From Athripsodes cinereus (lineage: Eukaryota > Arthropoda > Insecta > Trichoptera > Leptoceridae): a DNA stretch of 64,000 bases. This document shows positions 12,186-21,050 of this stretch, one piece after another (the first letter of the stretch is position 1; the number at the start of each line of letters is the position of its first letter). The notes under the pieces were generated by a model, which worked only from the letters and a program-made list of their open reading frames with translations, did not search any database and was not told where the DNA came from. The position numbers and the translations under genes are program-made. The stretch spans positions 15,559,982 through 15,623,981 of the forward strand of contig OX388314.1 of the NCBI GenBank assembly GCA_947579605.1, read 5' to 3'.

Positions 12186-12801
12186 TTGATAATAAATATG
12201 AAATTAGCAGGGAGAGAATGATATAATTACCTACTTATTATGTAGGTTCATTCACTGGCTATCTCACTTAATATCTTAATATTATATTGTGTACTAAATT
12301 CAAAAAGTAAAAAAAAGATAAATCATTGTCACAGCACGTCATTGTAGGTACTCATTCATTAACTTTGTTTCTGGAATAACATTCCACAATAATCTCGGTA
12401 TATTTCCTGAATATTGTGAATTCCTACACTACACACACAATGCTAATATGAAGATTAGCCTCAGATACAACTTTGTTGCTTTCTACATATCACTACACAT
12501 GTATCCTAGAAGTAATAACGACAGTTGAATTCTTGAATATTAGAATTTATATAGGTACCTAATATTATTTATATCGAAATGGGACCTGTTGTACACACAG
12601 TCGATAATTTATTTAATGTAACTGCTTATATTAATTGAGTTTCGTACTGTAATTGGAAGTGACATTTTAGTGCGCTTCTAATGTAAATACACATGTAATT
12701 ATCCTGCTATATAATTTGGTAGGTATGTAATTATGTTGTAAAATTCTTTCAAGCCTGCTCAATTTTGAGGGAATACTCGTATAGTCTAAATAGTGTGTGG
12801 T
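12186..12801. other. No gene seen
   Basis: AT-rich, without recognisable coding or repeat content. Confidence 0.5.
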
Positions 12802-13269
12802 TGAAAACAAACTAGCCGTGGAGCAGCCGGCAAAGAATATTGGTCTCTCACTCTTGCCCGTAAGTTTCCGCGAGTCCTGTAAAATGCACGTGTTAAAAAA
12901 TAAATACATTTTACCTCTCAAATTCAGCGACGAGGTTTGCTACCTATCCTGATTGTCTTATTTTTTGTTGGCACAGAGAAGACGGCTTGCATGTTTGCAT
13001 GGCATTTGCAGCTGGTTTGCAGGCTACGCCACTTATGGAATATGTCGTGATTATCATCATCATCATCGCCCACAACGCTCCTCTCGGGAGAACAGGGCAG
13101 AAACCAGCCTCCTCCATTCAGAGCGTCTTTGCGCCAGTTGCGTCAAAAAGAGCACTGTTCTTCCGTTCGCAAGAGTTTCGTCGGCCCGCGCGTCCCTCTT
13201 TCATAATACACCGTTCCTTTGACAACGATATATGCCGTGATAGTGTAGTAGTAATAGTAGTGAAAACAA
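12802..13269 (+). mobile_element. Family C retroposon, full length, interrupted by a nested family D element
   Basis: This is the best full-length family C copy. It starts ACTAGCCGTGGAGCAGCCGG at 12811 and carries the TCTCTCACTCTTGCCCGTAA, GAGGTTTGCTACCTATCCTG, TTGGCACAGAGAAGACGGCT and GGCTACGCCACTTATGGAAT blocks. It ends in GTGTAGTAGTAATAGTAG. TGAAAACAA (12802-12810 and 13261-13269) flanks it as a 9-bp target duplication. Positions 13052-13229 are a later family D insertion. The 5' half contains no clear tRNA-like head. There is no open reading frame of note, so this is a non-autonomous retroposon. Confidence 0.75.
13040..13241 (-). mobile_element. Family D element (RTE-like tail) nested in family C
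   Basis: Insert 13052-13229, antisense to the window, with its GAT-repeat tail at the left (TTATCATCATCATCATCG). The host family C tail sequence is duplicated on both sides (ATATGTCGTGAT 13040-13051; ATATGCCGTGAT 13230-13241, one mismatch). It encodes on the minus strand a decayed version of the RRP.RPSF...RSEWRRLVSALCSREE C-terminus seen at 54.0 kb. Confidence 0.75.
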
Positions 13270-14640
13270 TTTATACAAGTTGTATAAAAAAGTTCATGTT
13301 TATTAATAATAAACATATTTAAATTTTAGTTTATTTTCATAACAAAGCTTTTTTATCTGGTCTGCAAATTGCATCAATGGTAACAAGATAATGAATAATT
13401 ATTGCAGTCCATCTTTGTAATAAAATAACGGTTTGTTAAGAGCGGAACCTTTGAAGATCCTGTGGGAAAGACTTTAATAATAGCCTAGCCACCATAAAAA
13501 GCTGTAAAATTTGCATTTGCACCATTGATATTATTATGGTGTATTGAAACACAAACAGTAGGTCATATTGTTAATGCCTATTTTATCTATATTTTGTATA
13601 ACAAAAGTTTTGTTTAGCGAACAAAAAAATGTAGTGCAAAAAGGACAATGGATATAGATAGCTGTTCTTTACTGATAATAATGGACCGTTTCACTAAACG
13701 GTACTTTGTGTAGAAGGCGTGTACTGCGTAACAGTTATTTTTATTAGTTTATTTGCATGTTTTTTTTATTACATTTTATAATCTCCTGTTACGTTATTTT
13801 GTCTGGCAAATTTGGCCTGTTTTACATTTTGTTTCATTGGCGTCTGTTTACGCAATCTGTAAAAATATTTTTTTTATCTAGGGATATTATTGAAATATTT
13901 TTATGATTTAATTAAGGACGAATTCTCAGAATATTCACAATTCTAAATAAATTCTATTGAGAATACCACCTATGGTATAACCACATAATTTATATTAGAT
14001 AGCTGACACTTGATAAATAATATATTTTATAAGAGTAGATTTGTCTTCAATTTGAATCGTAAGTATAAGCTTTATTAGTTTTGTAAGAAAATTAATTATT
14101 GTCAACGACATGTGAATATTATTATTATATATCGAAGTCCAAACAGACAGTAATAGTTATTTTAAAAATTGATAAATATAATGGCATTTATGCGCGTCAA
14201 ATAAAAATATTATATTTTATTATTATGAGCGCCGATAGCCTTCAATAAATCAATATCCTTGGATATAGTTATCAATACGTAAAGTGTATTTAAATAATTC
14301 TAATATTATCATAGACACAATGTATTATATTATTATTACCAACATACTATGTGTGTAATACAGATGTAATAAATATACATATCTACAGCTCATTCTTGTC
14401 CTCAGGGAGTAATTAAGATATTAATAATGCATACAATTCGTCTTACAGTATTATAGTTATAAGGCTAATAATTAACTAAAATGACACTTAACTAATTTAT
14501 TTATAATATGAACGCAACTAATATTATTGATAAATTGCTTCTGAACAATAATATGATGAGACAACAATGCATAAGACGATTGTACCTACCTACCTACATA
14601 CTAATCTGATGTATGGGGTGTCTTATTATTTTCAAAAACT
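13270..14640. other. No gene seen
   Basis: AT-rich with many ATT/TAT runs. Nothing is recognisable on either strand. Confidence 0.5.
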
Positions 14641-15088
14641 TATTTACTAATTATTATTTATCGTGTCGTAATCCGGAAAAAAACAATCAAACTGATCTCC
14701 AGTACTGTGCAGAACGCACAGCAGGTGGAGATGCGTCAAAAATATCCTCCATACTGCATGTAACAGGGCACAAAGGACACTTCGACAAGTGTGGCATGGT
14801 CTGTGCTGCACCACAGTCACACGCTCCGGATTCGCCTTGTAGGAAGTCCCATCGTCCTCTATTGTCACGGTAGTTTCCTACACCAGATCTTAGTCGATTC
14901 TGGGTTTTCCATGTCCCATAGTTTAGATCGCCTCCTGCAGCAAGGTGTTCTTGGGCTAGGAAAGGTTCGCTTATTTGCGGATCCTCCACCCACCTACGTA
15001 AGCGTTCAGAGGGAGCAGGGCCCGTCAGTGAGGATGAGGCGTTTAAAAATGATCGCCTAGAACTGAGACTATTTTCTAATGAATTCAT
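14641..15088 (-). pseudogene. LINE C-terminal domain fragment (RNase H-adjacent Cys/His region)
   Basis: Minus-strand frame of 133 residues, stop at 14687. Its second half reads WKTQNRLRSGVGNYRDN, then RWDFLQGESGACDCGAAQTM, PHLSKCPLCP and PAVRSAQYW. NRLRSGVG...(C)xCG..QTM.H...CP is the conserved end of ORF2 in several insect non-LTR retrotransposons. The first ~45 residues are serine-rich and possibly chance sequence. No reverse transcriptase motif is present, so this is a 5'-truncated or fragmentary copy. Non-coding 3' sequence with ATTATTTATCGTGTCG on the plus strand follows at the left. It is clean of stop codons, suggesting moderate age. Confidence 0.6.
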
Positions 15089-16325
15089 AACACTCGTTCG
15101 ATCAAGAAATTAGGGATTTCAAATCAGTATCATCATTATCCAAGACTTGCAAACAATGTGAAATTCTACTAATTATTATTAGTCCATTTATTCTAATTTC
15201 GAGTTGTGACTAATGGTAAAAACCAAAAGGATTCATTCTTATAATGTTATCGATATTATTCCTTAATAATTTATTCACTTCCAATGCTGATGAATAAGTA
15301 AATGAGGTACTTAGCTAGTTGTGATTTCTAAATACGCACTAATAACATAGATAAATCATAAAATTTTGTAGCGCATTCAATAATAAAGCTTTAAACACAT
15401 ACTAAATACTTCTATTACTGCTATAGAGTACATTAGATACATAATTATGTTGAATTTGACAAATTATTTGTAATTATTGTTCCTTATCTTATATTTACTT
15501 TGCTTCTTTCATTTGAGAATGATTGTCATCGATATAAGTATTGTAGACATAATTATTATAGACGACATATTGTTATATTATTATGAATCGTCTCCTTAAT
15601 GGGCGGATTTAAGTTGGGCCACTGTAAGGTTTAATAAATTCTAAGAATTCGGAACCAAATTCTAGAAACTTTCTGTTTATTGCTGTATGTGTCATCAGTT
15701 TTTATTTGAATGAAGGCATACATGTACCTACCTTCAGTAAATGGTATTATTGTTGTGTATTTTGTAACCGCAGATTAGCATTAAACCTGTCTTGTACCTG
15801 TTTCATAAAACACCGTCATAAATTATTCGGAACCCTTTTTTAAAGGTTTTACTGTGGAAGTAATTTGGAGATCACAATGATATCCGTAAATACGGAAGTC
15901 AATACTTCACTATCTTGAGATGTTTTGTAAATTTGAAAGTTTCTCGTAAGTTCGTTGAAATTACGTAGGTATCGAACATACTCCGACTGAGTTTCGTTAT
16001 GTAAATAATATAAAACGATATTTTGTTTTGTTTTTAGCAACGAATATTTTTTAAACATGAATGCTGTTCAGTAATGTGAAAATACGTACCTATAACCATC
16101 CAATAACCAGAAGTTATTTCAATTTTGGAACAAATTTGATTAAAATCAAAAATTGTACGTCATTTCTTTTACATAAGTTTTTATTTTCGCATTGTAATTA
16201 AATTAAAGTTGCTTTTAATTTCATTATTACACAGCGATAATCAAAAATAAATAATATTTTTATCTCTAACTGTACATGCATCTCTACGATTTGAATTAAT
16301 AACTGCAAATGACGATTGTACATAA
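15089..16325. other. No gene seen
   Basis: AT-rich. The 69-residue minus frame at 15849-16058 has no protein character I recognise. Confidence 0.5.
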
Positions 16326-16612
16326 TTATAATAATCTTTTCCTAGATATTTTCTTCTTCATATGGTCCACTAGATTTGAATCCCGAGGGTCCAAAGCCAT
16401 GTTTTTGCGTCGTCTGTTATATAATGGAGGTCTTGTATACCTCCTATGAATAAATGAAAATTTAGTTTCTCCACATGCACATGTCGAGGAACCGATAAGT
16501 CGCCATCGGTGTAGTTGATTTGCTGTACAACCGACTCCACATCTGAGTTGGTTCAGCGTAGGTAGGTACACCAAAGTTTCCTTAGGAGGAGAAATCCAGG
16601 TGGTTATTCGAC
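16326..16612 (-). pseudogene. Second LINE C-terminal Cys/His fragment
   Basis: The minus-strand frame stays open from about 16612, upstream of the first alternative start at 16574. It reads TTWISPPKETLVYLPTLNQL, RCGVGCTANQLHRWRLIGSS, TCACGETKFSFIH. The LNQLRCGVG...LHRW.L..S..C.CGE pattern is the same C-terminal LINE domain as at 14.7 kb but from a different family. The expected H...C after the CxCG pair is partly lost and the tail is basic and out of pattern, so the end is probably shifted or unrelated. Confidence 0.5.
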
Positions 16613-16900
16613 TGCATCTCTAGTTCGTAATTTTTTATTGTTCTCAATGACCACGTCTCCGACCATTTGTCATTTATGTGTCGTTTATCTGTCTACACTT
16701 TGTTTTTTCCATCTACACTCCACCCGAAATATAAAAAGGAAGGTGTCGTACCTACAATAGAATATACCTATTTAAAAACAACTTGAAGTATGCCAAATTG
16801 CATACAGTAAAAAGTATATTTTAATTAATCTGAAAAACAATCTAGTAAAATATAATGCAAATCAAGCAAATTACATAAAACAAATCGCCTGCATTATTTG

Positions 16901-17660
16901 ATAAGAATGCTTTTGAAATGCGCAAAAAATTCACGACCCGAAGCATCGCACGCGCACGTATGATGTTCGATATATTATATTTTAAATCAATCAACGCGAA
17001 CTGGTCGCACGTGCTTATCAATAACCTGCAAGACGAACAGAGACGGAGAATTATCTCTTCACTCCGTATGGTATGTGATTTACCGATTATTGTTACCTTG
17101 TCTGCGAAGAGAGAGAGAAGGAAACATTAGGATTAGCAAAACTACAAACGAAGCTAGAAAGAGAGACACTCGTGTAGGCAGTTACTATAGACCACGCCTC
17201 CTAAGGTTATATTCATCGCAACACGCGCATTGTGTTGAATGTTGTTTGGATCTATTGTGGCACGGCGGTAACAGGTTTAGTCATTAGTGAAGAAATATAT
17301 TTTTTATACGTAGTGTTGTCATTCCTCTTTTACGAATAGTTTTGTTTTATACGAGCTAAGAAGTTGTTATTTTTTATTGTAGCCATTCCATAAAGCACGT
17401 TGTCAAGTGCCACCTCTGAAGTAGGCAAAGGTGGCCCATTCCAGTCCTGGCCTCATGACTAGGAGCACCGGACCATAGTTGATTAGTTTTAGGAGCTCCG
17501 CGACCGGTTCAGAGGTCATCCGTCGCGACATCGTTTTTCTTTTATGTGACAAATCCGGCATCGATTAAGAAAAGTAATCAACAATATGAACTCATTACAT
17601 TTTTAGTGATAACCTACCAGTCTGAAAGTAATTTAATATATAAATAATTTCGCGCCGTTT
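16901..17660 (+). promoter_or_regulatory. CpG-containing stretch upstream of a candidate promoter
   Basis: Compared with the surrounding AT-rich DNA, this stretch is enriched in CpG and balanced sequence. It includes GCATCGCACGCGCACG (16942 on), a CACGTG E-box near 17008, a GAGAGAGAGAAGG GAGA-type run at 17108-17120 and CCACGCCTCC near 17192. Such features are typical of insect promoter-proximal DNA. The overlapping ORFs here (16918-17130 and 17075-17287) look like chance frames. The assignment is inference; only position relative to the TATA/initiator supports it. Confidence 0.3.
17403..17561 (-). CDS. Unidentified 52-residue reading frame
   Basis: ATG at 17561 to TGA at 17403 on the minus strand, in a locally GC-rich patch. 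The product begins MPDLSHKRKTMSRRM and ends GLEWATFAYFRGGT. Codons use G/C third positions more than the surroundings and the sequence is non-repetitive, so it reads like real protein. I do not recognise it. It could be a small fragment of a transposable-element ORF or an exon of a gene divergent from the candidate promoter 100 bp away. There is no clear splice site on either side. Confidence 0.25.
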   Translation of the reverse strand: MPDLSHKRKTMSRRMTSEPVAELLKLINYGPVLLVMRPGLEWATFAYFRGGT

Positions 17661-17700
17661 TTTATATATTTTAATAATAGTTTATGCAACGAGTGTCAGT
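17661..17700 (+). promoter_or_regulatory. Candidate core promoter: TATA-like box and TCAGT initiator
   Basis: TATATAT at 17663-17669 lies about 29-35 bases before the A (17698) of a TCAGT arthropod initiator (17696-17700). It sits directly upstream of an AUG-poor stretch ending in a strong splice donor. TATA-like words are frequent in DNA this AT-rich, so the initiator spacing is the main support. Confidence 0.4.
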
Positions 17701-18074
17701 ATTAGTTTTAATTATACCTAAACTTATATATTTAATTGTGATTAACTAGTGATTTTAATATCGATAAGAAAACTATAATTAAGTAAATTTTTATTATAAT
17801 ATAAACAATTATTATTACTTTTAGTGCCTAGTTATTATTTAACATTTTTTACGTGTGATAACTGGTTGTTTGATATACTTCTAATTTGTGACAGTGAAAA
17901 ATAATTACAAAAGACTGTTTTGGTTCCGAATCCTGTGACAATCATTGTTTTTACCAAAAGCTATTGCAGTTCAATTGGACATGTTCCCGTTGAAAGTGAA
18001 ATCAGATTAATTAGAATCTTCAGGAAGAATAATATTGGACATTTTACTCTGAAAGACATCAACGCACAGTCAAG
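17698..18074 (+). other. Candidate non-coding first exon (5' leader) of a gene running to the right
   Basis: About 377 bases from the initiator to an AAG|GTAAGT donor (exon end 18074, donor 18075-18080), a full match to the consensus. Only one ATG occurs in the stretch (17981). It opens a nine-codon upstream frame that stops at 18010. So few ATGs in AT-rich DNA is what a 5' leader would show. No frame stays open into the downstream candidate exon, so the exon would be untranslated. The gene is unknown because the coding part is outside the window. Exon start and membership in one transcript with 61999-62062 are inferred. Confidence 0.4.
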
Positions 18075-18382
18075 GTAAGTATTTTGATTTCTTATATTGA
18101 ATTTTCCAATATTCATGCGGTTTTGCATCAATGTTATAGATTTTATTCATTTAATTTGAAATCATTTAGGTGTATTCAAATTATGTCAGAAGTTGTGATT
18201 TATATACACCTTAAATATCTACTTGAAAATACAATATTTAAATTTCTAATTACTAATCTATTTACCTAATTGTCCGTAATTTTTGTTTCAAAATAACATA
18301 TGTTAGGCGTAGGTATTTAGGATGCAAAAAACTATGTGAATTCTATTTATGGATCATATAATATAATATGATTCCTAGTAGG

Positions 18383-18430
18383 CACGGTTGGCTGGAAGAA
18401 ATCGCTGTACAGCGATGAGTACGGTCAACT
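18383..18430 (+). mobile_element. LINE 3' end, family G (small fragment)
   Basis: GGTTGGCTGGAAGAAATCGC followed by TACAGCGATGAGTACGG is the opening block of the family G tail seen at 54.47 and 58.74 kb. The rest is missing. Confidence 0.4.
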
Positions 18431-18635
18431 GTTCTGAGAAGATTGATACGAAAAAAGCATAAGAGAAACAGGTGAAATCGGTGAAAATTGCTATGGTTTA
18501 ATGCGTTTAAGCCAGTTTGAGCCGATTCATAAACGTCATGATACCTACCAAATAGGTACTCTCTCTATACCTAGCGATGCATATCTTCAGGTTAAACAAT
18601 ACCTATCGTGATACATATCACTTACCGATTTATAC

Positions 18636-18722
18636 ACAAACAGGGTAGCCAGCAGACTAATTGCGATAAACATGCAAGTTATTCTCTCCGTGCCAATTTA
18701 AAATTAAGACATTGAGTATATC
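18636..18722 (-). mobile_element. Family C fragment
   Basis: Antisense GGGTAGCCAGCAGACTAATT, AACATGCAAGTTATTCTCTC and CCGTGCCAATTTAAAATTAA blocks of family C. It breaks off just before the mariner insertion at 18741. Confidence 0.55.
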
Positions 18723-18738
18723 ATCGCTACATTATAAA

Positions 18739-19674
18739 TATTAGGTCCTTACATATGAAATTGGCGTTTCATATGGCAGAAATGAAAACGATTTTTTTTT
18801 ATGAAACTATTTTTTTATTTAGTCAAAGTATGTACCATGGCTATCTATGCACTTTTGCCATCTCGAAGGTAGTTCATTGATTCCTTTATTAAAAAAAGTG
18901 TGTGAGCGAGAATCAATAAAATCTTTGAAGGCCGTTTGGACAGCCTCGTGAGAATTGAATTTTTTTCCTTGCATGAAGTTGTCCAAATTCCGAAAAAAAT
19001 GGTAATCAGTTGGAGCAAGGTCCGGGGAGTATGGTGGGTGTCGAAGACATTCCAGTCGCAGCTCCCGTAGTTTTGCGGTCGTCAAACGTGCCGTATGTGG
19101 TCGAGCGTTGTCCTGAAGCAGCAGTACCAATTCATGCGGTACCCATTTTTCAAGTTTTTTCACTTTTCCAATTTGTTTCAAGTGAATCAAAATGGTTTTA
19201 TCACTCACACCGAAGCCTGCCGCTAACTCTGACGTGGTTTGCGATGGATCTGCTTCCACAATTGCTTTTAATTCTTCGTTATCAACTTGTGTCTCCGGCC
19301 GTCCACGAGGCTTGTTCTGTAGGTCAAAATTTCCAGAACGGAAACGTTGGAACCAATAACGTACCGTATTTTCTTTTGCAGTAGCTTCCCCATACGCATT
19401 GTTAATCCTACGAGCCGTTTCTGCAGCACTAGTGCCGAGGTGAAACTCATATTCGTAAATATAGCGATATTTTAAGTTCTCCATATTGTGAACAGAACGA
19501 TGTGAAAGAAAAACAAATGACGCGATAACAAATAAATTTCGTAATTCGAACACAGAAATACATGGTCTTAAATTTGAAATAAATTTGAATTTGGAATTCC
19601 TAGCCGAACGCCACATATTTTGAATCAAAGTTGCCAGTTCGCCAAACGCCAATTTCATATGTAAGGACCTAATA
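18739..19674 (-). mobile_element. mariner element with perfect terminal repeats and an internal deletion
   Basis: The element is 18741-19672 (932 bp) between TA dinucleotides (18739-18740 and 19673-19674), the duplication made by Tc1/mariner transposases. The inverted ends agree over 29 bp and start TTAGGTCCTTACATATGAAA. Full mariners are about 1.3 kb, so roughly a third of a kilobase is missing internally. Perfect ends and an uninterrupted frame point to a fairly recent insertion. It lies beside a family C fragment and inside the candidate first intron. Confidence 0.9.
18819..19484 (-). CDS. mariner transposase with in-frame internal deletion
   Basis: The natural start is the ATG at 19484 (MENLKYRYIYEYEFHLG). 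The frame is also open upstream to 19658, but that part is element 5' untranslated sequence. Residues ~1-110 carry both helix-turn-helix segments of the DNA-binding domain, including TAAETARRINNAYGEATAKE-type sequence, the GRP linker and LAAGFGVSDKTILIHLKQIG. After KWVPHEL (near 19125) the protein jumps to VLLLQDNARPH and YSPDLAPTDYHFF. In family members about 120 residues lie between, including the CDEKW block with the first catalytic Asp. The second (QDNARPH) and third (PTDYHFF) Asp of the D,D34D triad remain. Length is 221 residues against about 345. It cannot cleave DNA but should still bind mariner ends. Confidence 0.85.
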   Translation of the reverse strand: MENLKYRYIYEYEFHLGTSAAETARRINNAYGEATAKENTVRYWFQRFRSGNFDLQNKPRGRPETQVDNEELKAIVEADPSQTTSELAAGFGVSDKTILIHLKQIGKVKKLEKWVPHELVLLLQDNARPHTARLTTAKLRELRLECLRHPPYSPDLAPTDYHFFRNLDNFMQGKKFNSHEAVQTAFKDFIDSRSHTFFNKGINELPSRWQKCIDSHGTYFD

Positions 19675-20844
19675 TTATATTATAATATATATTTACATAT
19701 AAACATACTTATATATTTTACCGGTCCGGTTTGTATATTCTAACAAGGTAATTATTTGTTAGAGATTACTTCATCGATATAAAAAAAATCCAAAGTTTAT
19801 ACTTTCGTTATTCTCAGCTCAATCAAAATTTTATTTTTAGAATCCATAGGCATCATTTTCAAAGCCACACACCATAATGATGGGAAAAAAGAAGCCACAC
19901 GTGCAGACAATGACAAAATTGAAGAACAAAATATTATTATTATAATACACTTAAGCCGTTATATAATAATTTATGGCAGGGATAAAAAAACAATATACAC
20001 ATAATAATTTGCCTAAATGCAGAGTATCCCGTAGGGGTGGGTGATTAGTATAAGAAGCTTTTGGGTACTTTTGTTCATTATTCTGGTGTAAAATATTAAT
20101 AACACACAATACATATATACCCCATTCAAGAACACAAGGATAATGTTATTATTGTTATCACAAAAAGTGATGACTTAATGAATTCAGTCTACGAAGCTTT
20201 GCCTCAATGCAAATAAAATATTGTACTATTATTATTATTATATGTACCTACATATTTTCAGGTATAATCGTTGTGTTCCTCTTTTCTAGCTTTTGTAATA
20301 TTTTTATTGAATTAGGTATGCGAAGTTCTTGTGATTACTTTTCATGTTTTGTGGTTTTGTTTGTTTAGGAGAGATATTGTGATTGTTTTATTGTTGTATG
20401 GAAGTGTTCAGAGAACTTTGATGAGTAATGCATCTTGTATTTGAAAAAATAAATTTTAATTAATAACTAAAGTTTCTGGCGAGGGTTTGTCTATCTATAC
20501 CTACCATCATTGCATCTTCTACAAGCAAAGACATGTTACCTAAATTTACCGACTAACTGAAATTAAAAATTTAGTTTTATACCTGTAGCTGTAGGTATAA
20601 CTTAGTATTAATCAAAAAAATTGTTTGATTATTTCAATGTAAAGAAAGATATTAATACCTATAATATTAAAGATATTAATAGTAAACCATGTGAAAAATT
20701 ACCTGAATATACCTACTACACAAGTACACCAGAATGTACGTTATAAGCGATAGACACCTACTTGTAGGTAGGTATAGAGTCAAAATATAATTTAATTAAC
20801 TCAATCTACTTTTTGTTTGATGTATAAAATCTCTTCTGCAAAAA
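19675..20844. other. No gene; possible family C scrap near 20195
   Basis: AT-rich. AGCTTTGCCTCAATGCAAAT near 20196 resembles antisense family C. Nothing else is recognisable. Confidence 0.45.
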
Positions 20845-21050
20845 AATGGTCTCTCACTCTTTTCCATTACTTTTCGAGTGTCATGTATAAGACAGGTGTT
20901 CGAATAAACAAAGACATTTTACATCTTAAATTCAGCTATGAGGTTTGCCAACCATCCTGAATGTCTTAATTTTTTGTTGGCATGGAGGGGACAGCTTGCA
21001 TGTTTATTACATGAAGCTGGTGTTTTGGCTACCGTACTTAGTAATAGTAG
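20845..21050 (+). mobile_element. Family C retroposon
   Basis: It has the TGGTCTCTCACTCTTTTCC block, the CAGGTGTTCGAATAAACAAA block, GAGGTTTGCCAACCATCCTG, TTGGCATGGAGGGGACAGCT, and a rearranged tail (CCGTACTTAGTAATAGTAG). The extreme 5' end is missing. Confidence 0.7.

Noticed and set aside
12811..13260. Family C as a Helitron or DNA-transposon MITE
   Set aside because: Copies have 5' truncation, microsatellite tails and 9-14 bp variable direct repeats, which is retroposon behaviour. No inverted ends or CTRR terminus are seen.
16918..17287. Two overlapping 70-residue plus-strand frames
   Set aside because: Arg-rich chance translations of a CpG-containing stretch. No motif, and they overlap each other in different frames.
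19485..19658. N-terminal extension of the mariner frame (starting MKLAFGELATL)
   Set aside because: It begins in the terminal repeat and covers the element's untranslated region. The family start is MENLKYRYIYEYEFHLG at 19484.
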